From an uncultured Lachnospiraceae bacterium (lineage in GTDB: Bacteria; Bacillota; Clostridia; Lachnospirales; Lachnospiraceae), in NCBI GenBank assembly GCA_949840465.1, contig CATKXE010000026.1, positions 1 through 37,469 on the forward strand: a stretch of 37,469 bases of DNA, in the 5' to 3' direction. Made by a program: the position numbers and the translations under genes. Shown piece after piece: positions 1 to 7,949 of this stretch (position 1 is the first letter of the stretch; every line of letters begins with the position of its first letter). The notes below the pieces were generated by a model. It was not told where the DNA came from. It did not search any database and saw only the letters and a list, made by a program, of their open reading frames with translations.

Positions 1-1
1 C

Positions 2-529
2 TACATGGTGGTGGTAAAAGGCCGCCCGGTTCTGGAACAGGTCATTAAAAATCTGGGGCTGGAAGAGGATTACAAAGAACTGGACAATCAGATTGAATTG
101 AACAACCCTACGGACTCCCGGATCCTGGAGATCATCGTGACGGACACGGATCCAAACCGGGCGAAGAAAATCGCGGATGAAATGGCAAGCGTGGCGTCCG
201 ATTACATTTCCATCAAAATGGATCAGTCCGCTCCTACCACGATCCAGAACGGGTATGCGGACGGGAACCCGGTCAGCCCCCATGTGGGGAGGAATACGCT
301 GGTTGGGGCCTTAGCCGGGTTCCTTCTGGCGGCAATGGTGGTCACAGGATTCTATCTGATGAACGATACGGTTATGACGGCGGAGGATGTAGAGCGGAAG
401 CTGGAAATGAACCTGCTGGGCTCCCTGCCGGAGGAAATCCACGAGGACGACGGCGACAGGGCGAAGAAGACAAAGAGAAAGAAATCAGTTCAAACAGCAG
501 ATAAAACAAAGAGAAAAAAAAGCGCCTGA
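2..529 (+). CDS. Wzz/CapA-like polysaccharide chain-length regulator, C-terminal part (5' end outside window)
   Basis: The reading frame is open to the left edge, so the N-terminal membrane segment and most of the extracellular part are missing. What remains has a Wzz-type extracellular stretch, then a proline-containing segment (NPVSPHVGRN) leading into one membrane helix (about residues 98-120: LVGALAGFLLAAMVVTGFYL). A short cytosolic tail follows, ending in Lys/Arg-rich sequence. In Gram-positive capsule systems this type of protein (CapA/CpsC) sits in the membrane, activates the separate tyrosine kinase through its C-terminal tail and sets polymer length. The kinase gene follows directly, which fits. 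The basic tail (KKTKRKKS repeats) is longer than usual. Identity as a Wzz-domain protein is well supported; the exact subfamily is not. Confidence 0.85.
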   Translation, partial: YMVVVKGRPVLEQVIKNLGLEEDYKELDNQIELNNPTDSRILEIIVTDTDPNRAKKIADEMASVASDYISIKMDQSAPTTIQNGYADGNPVSPHVGRNTLVGALAGFLLAAMVVTGFYLMNDTVMTAEDVERKLEMNLLGSLPEEIHEDDGDRAKKTKRKKSVQTADKTKRKKSA

Positions 530-637
530 CAGGACGTTTCAGAAGCTGTTTTGAAGCGGTATCCCGGGCCGAAAAACAGGAAATCAATCCAGACAGAAAG
601 GATTTACAGGAATACATCAAAAGAGAGGAGCGTGCGA

Positions 638-1393
638 ATGATGCAGTCAGTATCGCTTGGACAGGTGAAGGAACAGAGCTACACCATGAAGGAATCCCTG
701 CGCGCGTTGAAGACCAACATCCAGTTCTGCGGCGACGACGTCCAGACCATTTTGATCACCAGTTCCATCCCCAACGAGGGGAAGAGCACGGTAACCATGG
801 ATTTGAGCCGTTCCCTGACAGAATCGGGGAAACGGGTGCTCCTGATTGACACCGACATGCGCAAATCCGTTTTAATCGGGCGGCTCCGTGCAAAAGACCG
901 GAATGGCGGAGAAATCTACGGCCTGTCCCACCTGCTTTCAGGGCAGAGGAAACTGGAAGAGGTGCTCTACACCACCAACATTCCAAAGCTGTTCATGGTA
1001 TTTGCAGGGCCTTCCGTGCCGAACCCCACGGAGATCCTGGATAAAAAATATTTTGGGGAACTCATGGAGTTTGCAAGGAAGCATTTTGACTATGTGCTGC
1101 TGGACTGCGCCCCCTTAGGGGCGGCAATCGACGCGGCCGTGATTGCGAAGCACTGCGACGGCGCGGTCATCGTCATTGCGCAGGGGATGGCCAGCGCCCG
1201 GATGATCGTCAGCGCCCGGAGGCAGCTGGAGACCTCCGGCGTCAGGATCCTGGGCGCGGTGCTGAATAAAGTCAGGATGAAAAAGATCGGTTTCGGCAGC
1301 TATTACGGCGGCTACTATGGCGGGTATTACGGCAGCTATTATGGAGAGTACTATAACCGGGATGACAGGAAAGGGAAAAAGGGAACAAAATGA
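638..1393 (+). CDS. CpsD/CapB-type tyrosine-protein kinase (BY-kinase)
   Basis: Cytosolic autokinase of capsule assembly, working with the preceding membrane activator. A P-loop with the BY-kinase form SSIPNEGKST (Lys49 from the chosen start) is followed by the Walker A' motif LLIDTDMR and a Walker B-like VLLDCAP. The C-terminus is a tyrosine cluster (YYGGYYGGYYGSYYGEYY), the autophosphorylated region of this family. An upstream in-frame ATG at 551 has no ribosome site; AGAGGAG at 624-630 sits 7 nt before ATG 638, and the family normally starts just before the MKESLRALKTNI helix, so 638 is preferred. Length 251 aa fits CpsD/CapB (about 230-250). Phosphorylation normally modulates chain length and export. 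Confidence 0.93.
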   Translation: MMQSVSLGQVKEQSYTMKESLRALKTNIQFCGDDVQTILITSSIPNEGKSTVTMDLSRSLTESGKRVLLIDTDMRKSVLIGRLRAKDRNGGEIYGLSHLLSGQRKLEEVLYTTNIPKLFMVFAGPSVPNPTEILDKKYFGELMEFARKHFDYVLLDCAPLGAAIDAAVIAKHCDGAVIVIAQGMASARMIVSARRQLETSGVRILGAVLNKVRMKKIGFGSYYGGYYGGYYGSYYGEYYNRDDRKGKKGTK

Positions 1394-1487
1394 GGCCGCG
1401 GCGAAATGCATTTTGATTCGGGGCGGCGGCAGAGGCGGCCGGGCTGGTCGTTCCCTGTTAGATCGGCAGGCGGTTCAGGAACGGTGG

Positions 1488-2528
1488 ATGATGAGACAAA
1501 GAATTCAAAAGACTGAGAATACGAAAAATCAAATACCGTTTATCCTATTGCTTGCCGTGTGGGGGCTTGTACTCACGATTGTGCTGGTAATCGGGTTCCG
1601 CCGCAATCAGGCTTCGGCAGGGAGTGAGGCGCCCGCTGTCCAGGCAGGGGAGGCTGCCGGGGAGAAATGGCAGGAGGGCGTTATCAGCCATAACGGCAGG
1701 TATTATAAATACAACAATCAACTGCGGACATATCTGCTGATGGGGATTGATAAAGACGGCCCTGCCGTGGAAGTAGAGAAAGGGTTTCATGGCGGACAGT
1801 CTGACGCTATGTTCCTCATTGCGGCAAATGCTGAGAATGAGAAAATTTCTGTGGTTTCGATTAACAGGAACACCATGACAAAGATAAAGACGCTGGATGA
1901 ATTTGGAAATGACAGCGGAGAAATATTCTCACAGCTCTGCGTGCAGCACAGCTATGGGGACGGAAGGCATTATAGCTGTTCACGGACAGAGGAGGCGGTA
2001 TCTTACCTCTTTTACGGAATCCCGATCAGCGGATACCTGTCCCTTTATCTGGATGCCATTCCCATATTGAACGACGCAGTGGGCGGGGTAGAATTGGAGA
2101 TCCTGCAGGAAATCAACGACCCGGCACGGGGCGTATATCTGCCCCAGGGGGAGAGGCGTATACTTCAGGGAATGGAAGCCTATTCTTACCTGCGGCTGCG
2201 GGATATCAATCAATTTGACAGCGCCACAAGCCGCCTGCGCAGGCAGGAACAGTACATAGAAAAATATATGAAAAAACTGAAAACAGCCGTGGCGGGGGAT
2301 GCATCCAGGGCAGCGGCGATCTACGATTCCGTTTCAGATTATGTGGTGACAGATGTGGATTTTGTGAACCTGCTCACCGAACTCATGTCGTATGAGTATG
2401 GGGAAAACCAGATGTATACTGTCCCGGGGGAAACCAGGATGGGGGAAGAATATGAAGAGTACTACGTGGACGACAAAGCGCTTTATGACCTGATCATCGG
2501 GATTTTTTATAAGGAAACGGAACAGTAG
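1488..2528 (+). CDS. LytR-CpsA-Psr (LCP) family protein
   Basis: One N-terminal membrane helix (IPFILLLAVWGLVLTIVLVIGF, about residues 15-36), then an extracellular LCP domain. The LCP features seen are the TYLLMGID strand, the GGQSDAMFLI motif with the substrate-binding Asp, ISVVSINRNTM with its conserved Arg, and SRLRRQEQYI. LCP enzymes transfer undecaprenyl-phosphate-linked glycopolymers to peptidoglycan or other surface acceptors, so this is the likely step that fixes the polymer of this locus to the wall. An open frame extends back to 1317 inside the kinase gene, but that stretch is Gly/Arg-rich and unlike the family. ATG at 1488 (or 1491) has AGGA at 1477-1480 upstream and precedes the basic pre-membrane segment. 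Length 346 aa is normal. Confidence 0.88.
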   Translation: MMRQRIQKTENTKNQIPFILLLAVWGLVLTIVLVIGFRRNQASAGSEAPAVQAGEAAGEKWQEGVISHNGRYYKYNNQLRTYLLMGIDKDGPAVEVEKGFHGGQSDAMFLIAANAENEKISVVSINRNTMTKIKTLDEFGNDSGEIFSQLCVQHSYGDGRHYSCSRTEEAVSYLFYGIPISGYLSLYLDAIPILNDAVGGVELEILQEINDPARGVYLPQGERRILQGMEAYSYLRLRDINQFDSATSRLRRQEQYIEKYMKKLKTAVAGDASRAAAIYDSVSDYVVTDVDFVNLLTELMSYEYGENQMYTVPGETRMGEEYEEYYVDDKALYDLIIGIFYKETEQ

Positions 2529-2628
2529 CAGCTATTTTTTCGTTGGTATTAGGCGGGGCGTCCAACGGTGTCCCACTTAATATATAGAACCACATGTATG
2601 TAATCATGAAGAAAGGAGGGATGTGGAC

Positions 2629-3309
2629 ATGAAAAGGAAACTTGCAGGCCTGCTCACAGCGCTGATGGTCCTGTCAATGGGAATGACTGCGTTTGCGGCA
2701 AAATCCCCGGATCCGGCTAACGGAGGCAGCTCCAATAGTTCCGGTTCCAGTTCCAGCACTACACCGCCGTCAGCATCTCAGGATACTGCGATTGGCAATG
2801 CAACCAATACAACCATTACACAGGTATCCGAGGCTGTAGCAGCTGCAGCAGGAAACGTTGCAAAACAGGTCAGCCCCGACGCGCAGGTTATGGCAGTCGT
2901 TGATGTGACTTATGACGGGGTCATCCCGGCAGGAGGCGTACAGATCAGCTTCAGCCTTGGCAATGTGCAGGCAGGGGACAACTATGTGCTTCTCCATCAG
3001 CTGCCGGACGGGAGATGGGAGATGATTACTCCGGACTCGATTGAGAACGGTATGATCAAGGCTACCTTTACTTCCCTGTCACCTGTGGCGTTTGTAAAGA
3101 TCGCGTCTCAGCAGAATGGAGGCAACACAGGCACAAATGGTACTTCTACCAGGCCAAACGGGACAACGGCCGGCGCCAGCGCTACTGCTGCCAAAACAGT
3201 AGCCGCTTCACCAAAGACCGGCGCCGCACTTCCGGTACTGCCGGTACTGGCGCTGATCTGCGCAGCAGGGATCGTTGTTTGTGGAAGGAAAGTGAAATTT
3301 AACGATTAA
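2629..3309 (+). CDS. secreted wall-anchored protein with SPKTG sorting signal
   Basis: A signal peptide (MKRKLAGLLTALMVLSMGMTAFAA) is followed by a Ser/Gly/Pro linker. A folded region of about 100 residues follows (AIGNATNT to KIASQQ, with LPDGRWEMITPDS), then another Gly/Thr/Ala linker. A classical sorting signal ends the protein: SPKTG (residues 194-198), a hydrophobic helix (LPVLPVLALICAAGIVV) and a basic tail (GRKVK). SPKTG-type motifs are known substrates of class B/D sortases in Clostridia, and a class B sortase gene follows. The start is ATG 2629, because AAAGGAGGG at 2612-2620 gives 8 nt spacing; GTG 2623 would be only 2 nt away. The function of the folded part is not recognised. It lies inside the polysaccharide operon, so it may be a surface partner of the polymer (inference). 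Confidence 0.85.
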   Translation: MKRKLAGLLTALMVLSMGMTAFAAKSPDPANGGSSNSSGSSSSTTPPSASQDTAIGNATNTTITQVSEAVAAAAGNVAKQVSPDAQVMAVVDVTYDGVIPAGGVQISFSLGNVQAGDNYVLLHQLPDGRWEMITPDSIENGMIKATFTSLSPVAFVKIASQQNGGNTGTNGTSTRPNGTTAGASATAAKTVAASPKTGAALPVLPVLALICAAGIVVCGRKVKFND

Positions 3310-3376
3310 TCAGGAATACGCCGTTTAAACGGTCTGTTCAAATCAAAAAAGCAACACCGTAGCATGTGGTCAAGAG

Positions 3377-3405
3377 AACCGGGGGCAGCTTTGCGGCCTC
3401 TGGTT
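3377..3405 (+). other. intercistronic RNA hairpin before the sortase gene
   Basis: AACC(3377-3380) pairs with GGTT(3402-3405). The intervening arms GGGGGCAGC and GCGGCCTCT pair around a TTT loop with one A-G mismatch and two G-T wobbles, a 13-position stem. No T-run follows (TCTTAAAAATG), so it is not a standard terminator. It could be a leaky attenuator or a processing/stability element between the SPKTG gene and the sortase. Functional role is inferred only from position. Confidence 0.35.
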
Positions 3406-3431
3406 TCTTAAAAATGATGTAGAGGCGGATT

Positions 3432-4382
3432 ATGGATTTAAAAGAGAAGGATACAAGACGCACAAAACCAGGGCCGGCCAATAAAAAAGTGGGCGGGGCC
3501 AGGCCAATCAAACAAAAACCGGCCGATGCAAACGCAAAACCGGCAGAGGCAATGAAATCGAAAACAAAGCAGGACAGGCTATTATATATCATTTTACTTG
3601 TGGTTTTCGCAGGCATACTTGTTGTTGTATCCATGATGATGCTGCGGGACAGGCATGTAAAAAAAACAGCGGAAGATATTTATCAGGATTTAGGATCCGG
3701 GGGCGGCAGTCCCGGCGATTCAGAACCGCCCTATATTGAAAGCGGGGATCTTACACTGTCCGCCTCAGGGATCAAGGTGCCGGATAAAGAACCGGACTGG
3801 AATTTGATGAAAGAGACAAATAAGGATATCTATGCGTGGATTTACATCCCAGGGACCAATGTGGATTACCCCATTGTCCAGCATCCAGATGACAACGGCT
3901 ATTACCTGAACCATAACCTGGACGGCAGCGAAGGATATCCGGGCTGCATTTTTACAGAAAACTATAATACAAAGGACTTCAAAGACAAGAATACCGTAAT
4001 CTACGGGCATGATATGAACGACAGGACCATGTTCGATACCCTGCATGATTATGAGGATGAAGCGTTTTTTCAGGAGAACCGGTACATATACATTTACCTG
4101 CCGGAAGAAGTACTGGTATATGACGTTTTTGCGGCCTATGAGTCCGGTGCGGAACACATCCTTTCCAGCCATAACTTCCTCAATGACGTCAGGTATCAGG
4201 AATATCTCGACGGGGTGTTAAAGATGCGCAGTATGGGGGCGCATTTCCGGGAAGGAGTGGAGGTCGGGGCGCAGAACCATATGATTACATTGAGTACCTG
4301 CATTGATCTGAAGCCGGACAGCAGATATCTGGTGCAGGGGGTGCTGGTGAATGAGGCGGCGCTGGGGCAGCCCCTTCCGTAA
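3432..4382 (+). CDS. class B sortase
   Basis: Membrane-anchored cysteine transpeptidase that would cut a sorting signal and attach the protein to the wall. The N-terminus is about 50 residues of Lys/Ala/Pro-rich cytosolic sequence. A membrane helix follows (LLYIILLVVFAGILVVVSMMML, about residues 54-75), then a sortase fold. Catalytic residues are all visible: His193 in VIYGHDM, Cys290 in TLSTC and Arg298 in DSRYLVQGVLV. The YGHDM/TLSTC pattern and WIYIPGTNVDYPIVQ are class B features. At 316 aa it is longer than typical SrtB (about 240-260) because of the N-terminal extension. Its obvious candidate substrate is the SPKTG protein just upstream (2629-3309), 122 nt away. Confidence 0.92.
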   Translation: MDLKEKDTRRTKPGPANKKVGGARPIKQKPADANAKPAEAMKSKTKQDRLLYIILLVVFAGILVVVSMMMLRDRHVKKTAEDIYQDLGSGGGSPGDSEPPYIESGDLTLSASGIKVPDKEPDWNLMKETNKDIYAWIYIPGTNVDYPIVQHPDDNGYYLNHNLDGSEGYPGCIFTENYNTKDFKDKNTVIYGHDMNDRTMFDTLHDYEDEAFFQENRYIYIYLPEEVLVYDVFAAYESGAEHILSSHNFLNDVRYQEYLDGVLKMRSMGAHFREGVEVGAQNHMITLSTCIDLKPDSRYLVQGVLVNEAALGQPLP

Positions 4383-4408
4383 AATGCGGAGAAAGAGGGG
4401 GACAGGGA

Positions 4409-5821
4409 ATGTACAGACGGGGAAAAAACAGATGGCTGAAACATTTTGATTTTATGATGCTGGACATACTCTGCCTGGAATTTGCTTTTATGGCGGCCTG
4501 TATGGCACGGAATGGATTGGAATGGCCTTTTAAAAATGATTCCTATGCGAAACTCGGGATTGTAATCCTGCTGCTGCATGTGTGCGTGGTATTTTTCCTC
4601 GACAGTTATAAGAATGTTGTAAAGCGGGGCTATCTGAATGAGATTCAATCCGTTGTAAAACATAATACGACCGTATTGTGCGCCACATTCGTCTATTTGT
4701 TTGTTACGAAGGAGACGGCCACGTATTCCCGGATTATTATTTCTCTGATGTGGGGGATTGGCTGCTGCGTTATGATTGCGGCAAGGCTTGCGTGGAAACG
4801 GGTAGTGCGTATGCAGATCCGGAAAGGGAAGAAGAAAAGAACCGTTCTGGTGGTGTCGGAATCCTGCAGTATTGACCAGATCATCGAAACCTTCCAGAAG
4901 CAGCATTATGAAAATTTTATTATTTCAGGAATCGTGGTTTCCGATCAGGATATGACGGAACAGCGTATAAAATCTGTGCCGGTTGTGGCAGCAAAAAATA
5001 CCGTATTGAAATATGTCAAAGAAAATGTAATTGACGAGGTGTTCCTCGCGCTTCCGGAGGATGAACCCTATGCAGAATTGCTCATTAACCACTTTATCAA
5101 TATGGGTGTGACCGTACATATCCAATTAGCCGCATATGGAAAAAACATAGAAAATAAAGTGATCGAGCATTTTGGAGGCTATACGGTGCTTTCCATGGGG
5201 ACAAAGTTTGCCAGCGACTGGCAGTTAATGATGAAACGGGCGATGGATATTGCAGGGGCATTGGCCGGGTTGGTCCTGACAGGCGTTATCTTCGTGATTT
5301 TCGCCCCCGTCATCTACAGAGAATCGCCAGGACCTGTTTTTTTCGCACAGGAACGTGTGGGGAGGAATGGACGGACATTCAGGCTGTATAAGTTCCGCTC
5401 CATGTATCCGGATGCAGAGGCGCGGAAACAGGAATTGCTGGAGCAGAATAAGGTGAACGGCCTGATGTTCAAGATGGATGACGACCCGCGGATCATCCCG
5501 GTGGGAAGGTTTATGAGAAAGAGGAGCCTGGATGAATTCCCCCAGTTCTGGAATGTATTGAAAGGGGACATGAGCCTGGTCGGGACGAGGCCGCCTACGG
5601 TCGATGAATATGAACAGTATGAACTCCACCACAAGATGCGGCTTGCGGCAAAACCAGGGATTACCGGGATGTGGCAGGTGAGCGGACGGAGCAATATTGT
5701 GGACTTTGAAGAGGTCGTGGCTTTGGATGCAAAGTATATCAGTGAGTGGGATTTAGGGCTGGATCTGAAGATTTTGTGGAAGACGCTGAAGGTGCTGGCA
5801 AAAGGTGAAGGGGCAGTGTAA
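4409..5821 (+). CDS. initiating polyprenyl glycosylphosphotransferase (WcaJ/CpsE type)
   Basis: Starts repeat-unit synthesis by moving a sugar-1-phosphate from a nucleotide sugar to undecaprenyl phosphate on the inner membrane face. About four N-terminal membrane helices (residues 10-125) are followed by a cytosolic CoA-binding-like region (KKKRTVLVVSES to IENKVIEHFGGY). The C-terminal catalytic domain (about 275-470) shows KRAMDIAGALAG, the membrane-entering helix, SPGPVFFAQERVGRNG, FRLYKFRSM, SLDEFPQFWNVLKGDMSLVGTRP and KPGITGMWQVSGRS. All are hallmarks of the bacterial sugar transferase family. Length 470 aa is standard. Which sugar is transferred cannot be told from sequence. GGGGGACAGGGA before the ATG supplies the ribosome site. 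Confidence 0.95.
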   Translation: MYRRGKNRWLKHFDFMMLDILCLEFAFMAACMARNGLEWPFKNDSYAKLGIVILLLHVCVVFFLDSYKNVVKRGYLNEIQSVVKHNTTVLCATFVYLFVTKETATYSRIIISLMWGIGCCVMIAARLAWKRVVRMQIRKGKKKRTVLVVSESCSIDQIIETFQKQHYENFIISGIVVSDQDMTEQRIKSVPVVAAKNTVLKYVKENVIDEVFLALPEDEPYAELLINHFINMGVTVHIQLAAYGKNIENKVIEHFGGYTVLSMGTKFASDWQLMMKRAMDIAGALAGLVLTGVIFVIFAPVIYRESPGPVFFAQERVGRNGRTFRLYKFRSMYPDAEARKQELLEQNKVNGLMFKMDDDPRIIPVGRFMRKRSLDEFPQFWNVLKGDMSLVGTRPPTVDEYEQYELHHKMRLAAKPGITGMWQVSGRSNIVDFEEVVALDAKYISEWDLGLDLKILWKTLKVLAKGEGAV

Positions 5822-5938
5822 AAAACCTTCTGCCAGACACCTTTGACATTGGAATTACAGGTTTGCAAAGAAAAGGGATAAAGGCTCAGGGCTAAAGCAT
5901 TTCCACGCCTTTGCACACGTTTAACAGGTGGTGGCTGT

Positions 5939-7030
5939 ATGAGGAATTATGATTCGGAGGTCGTACATATTGTATACGCATGCGATGACAGATTTGCGGA
6001 AATCTTAGGAGTTTCCCTGGTATCCCTCTACAGAAATAATCCGGATCTGAGGGAGATAAAAGTTTATATTCTTGACGCCGGTATCAAAGAGGAAAATAGA
6101 AGGAAACTGCTGTCCATATGTAAGGCCTGTCAAAGAAAGAGTATGACCTTTATTCATGCAAAGAACATCAAAGAGAAGCTTTCCATGGATGTGGCGGCCG
6201 ACCGCGGCAGCCTGAGCCAGTATGCCAGGCTGTTTGTATCGTCGGATCTTCCAAAGGGGCTGGGCAGAGTACTCTACCTTGACTGCGACGTCCTTGTCCG
6301 CCAGTCCATTAAAGAACTGTGGAACCTTGGCCTGGAGGGCAAAACGATCGGTGCGCTGATGGATGCTTTCAGTAAAAATTACCGCCGGAACCTTGGCCTG
6401 GAGGACAACGACGTGATGTTCAATTCCGGCGTCATGCTGATAGATCTGGATCAGTGGAAAAAAAATAAAATCGAAGAAAAGATACGGGATTTTGTGGTTT
6501 CCGGCAATGGAAAAATCCAGCAGGGGGACCAGGGAGCGCTGAATGCCGTCTTAAGCCGTGACACATATTGTTTTGAGCCGAGATTTAACTCTGTGACCAT
6601 CTTTTATGATTTTACCTACCGGGAAATGATGCGTTACCGCAGGCCGCCGGAGTTCTATCCGAAAGAGCAGGTCGCAAAGGCTGTGGAGGAACCTGTACTC
6701 GTCCACTTTACTACCAGCTTTTTGAGCAGGAGGCCATGGGTAAAAGGATGTACGCACAGGTATGCCGGCGAGTGGATGAAGTATAAAGAGATGAGCCCCT
6801 GGAAACAGGAGCCGTTATGGGAAGACCACCGCCCGAAGTGGAAACAGGAGGGGATCAGGATTTACAAAATGCTGCCGGACTGCCTTGCAATCAGGGCCGC
6901 GGGATTGCTGCAGGCGTATGGCAGGCCATTCCTTTATAAAATGAAAAGGAAACTGTGGGAAACGTATCAATACATAAAGGATGAAAAGAAGGGGCTAAGA
7001 GGATGGATTTCGGTAAAATCAGAACCATGA
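5939..7030 (+). CDS. glycosyltransferase family 8
   Basis: Retaining GT-A glycosyltransferase, probably adding a hexose (galactose or glucose class) from a UDP-sugar to the lipid-linked repeat. Seen: VHIVYACDDRF near the N-terminus with the nucleotide-binding Asp pair; RVLYLDCDVLV with the metal-binding DxD (Asp115 and Asp117); FNSGVMLIDLDQWK; and QGDQGALNAVL. These are GT8 (LgtC-like) motifs in the correct order. The last 80 residues are a basic extension (KRKLWETYQYIKDEKKG) of the kind that attaches GT8 enzymes to membranes. AGGTGG lies just before the ATG. The 3' end overlaps the next gene by 28 nt, so the two are probably translationally coupled. Acceptor and linkage are unknown. Confidence 0.92.
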   Translation: MRNYDSEVVHIVYACDDRFAEILGVSLVSLYRNNPDLREIKVYILDAGIKEENRRKLLSICKACQRKSMTFIHAKNIKEKLSMDVAADRGSLSQYARLFVSSDLPKGLGRVLYLDCDVLVRQSIKELWNLGLEGKTIGALMDAFSKNYRRNLGLEDNDVMFNSGVMLIDLDQWKKNKIEEKIRDFVVSGNGKIQQGDQGALNAVLSRDTYCFEPRFNSVTIFYDFTYREMMRYRRPPEFYPKEQVAKAVEEPVLVHFTTSFLSRRPWVKGCTHRYAGEWMKYKEMSPWKQEPLWEDHRPKWKQEGIRIYKMLPDCLAIRAAGLLQAYGRPFLYKMKRKLWETYQYIKDEKKGLRGWISVKSEP

Positions 7031-7887
7031 TGGAGAAAAATGTAGTATGCAACCCGATTGCAGATGCTTTGCGCAGGCTGGGATTCGTCCATGTGCTGCA
7101 TACTTTTCAGGCGGACAGGGAGAAAAAGAGGCTGAATGGCGCGCAAAATGAGTTTTCCAGATTCTTTTCAGAGCATGAAGCACAGTTCCGGAAAGTATAT
7201 GGGATTTTGGAAGACTCATTTTCCAAAAAGACATATCAGGCTGTGATTGCGTATCGGAAAACATATGATATCCGTCTGCTGAACCAGGTGGTAATACAGC
7301 CCCAATATTTTCTGAAAGAGATCCTGCCGCCGGCAAAGGAAGAGATATTCGTGGATGGGGGGGCATATATCGGCGACAGTTCCCGCCAGTTTCTGAGAAA
7401 ATACCGGACAGGAGAACCGTACAAAATCTTCCTTTGGGAACCGGATCAGTCCAACCGGGAGCAGATCCATAAAACGTTGAGAAAGAGCCGGCATTATGAA
7501 ATCATACCGTACGCAATGTGGAGTAAGGCTGCGCAGCTGCGGTTTTCCAATATGGGAAGCGGAACATCCAGAGTGGGAGAAGAGGGGATTCTGGTAAATG
7601 CGGACAGTATCGATCACCAAATGCAAGGGAAAAAAGTTACGTTCCTGAAGATGGATATAGAAGGGGCTGAGATCGAGGCGCTAAAGGGGGCGGAGAATCT
7701 GATCAGAACACAGAAGCCAAAGCTGGCAATCTGCATTTATCATGAATACAGCCATCTTTATCAGATTCCTTTGATGCTCAGGGAAATGGTGCCGGAATAC
7801 AAAATCTATATACGGCAGCATTCAGACACGGCTGCGGAGACGGTGGTGTATGCCGTGGCGCCGGACAGATCAGGCTGTGAACTCTGA
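7003..7887 (+). CDS. FkbM-family SAM-dependent methyltransferase
   Basis: Likely O-methylates a sugar of the repeat unit. The family core is clear: EIFVDGGAYIGDSS (SAM-binding loop), IFLWEPDQSN (acidic residue for SAM ribose), TFLKMDIEGAEIEALKGA (the signature FkbM motif) and KLAICIYHEYSHLYQIP. About 110 N-terminal residues precede the fold; this helical part is variable in the family. It starts inside the end of the GT8 gene (28-nt overlap) with AAGAAGGGG and AGAGG upstream. The position between two glycosyltransferases supports action on the polysaccharide. The exact target is unknown. Confidence 0.87.
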   Translation: MDFGKIRTMMEKNVVCNPIADALRRLGFVHVLHTFQADREKKRLNGAQNEFSRFFSEHEAQFRKVYGILEDSFSKKTYQAVIAYRKTYDIRLLNQVVIQPQYFLKEILPPAKEEIFVDGGAYIGDSSRQFLRKYRTGEPYKIFLWEPDQSNREQIHKTLRKSRHYEIIPYAMWSKAAQLRFSNMGSGTSRVGEEGILVNADSIDHQMQGKKVTFLKMDIEGAEIEALKGAENLIRTQKPKLAICIYHEYSHLYQIPLMLREMVPEYKIYIRQHSDTAAETVVYAVAPDRSGCEL

Positions 7888-7949
7888 GAGGGGTTGTTCT
7901 ATAGGGAACTTCTTTGAATTCAGGACAATAGATAAGGAGTGGGGAGAAC

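Noticed and set aside
1317..1487. LCP protein starting inside the kinase gene
   Set aside because: The extra 57 residues are frame-shadow of the Tyr-rich kinase tail and unlike LCP N-termini; ATG 1488 has an AGGA site.
2543..2590. TTGGTA ... TTAATATAT before the SPKTG gene as a promoter
   Set aside because: Spacer would be about 28 nt; the CGTTGG/CCAACG inverted repeat there is short with a 15-nt loop and not convincing as a terminator.
5843..5880. TTGACA upstream of the GT8 gene as a promoter -35
   Set aside because: No acceptable -10 lies 16-18 nt downstream (CAAAGA at 17 nt); the nearest TATA-like sequence is 28 nt away.
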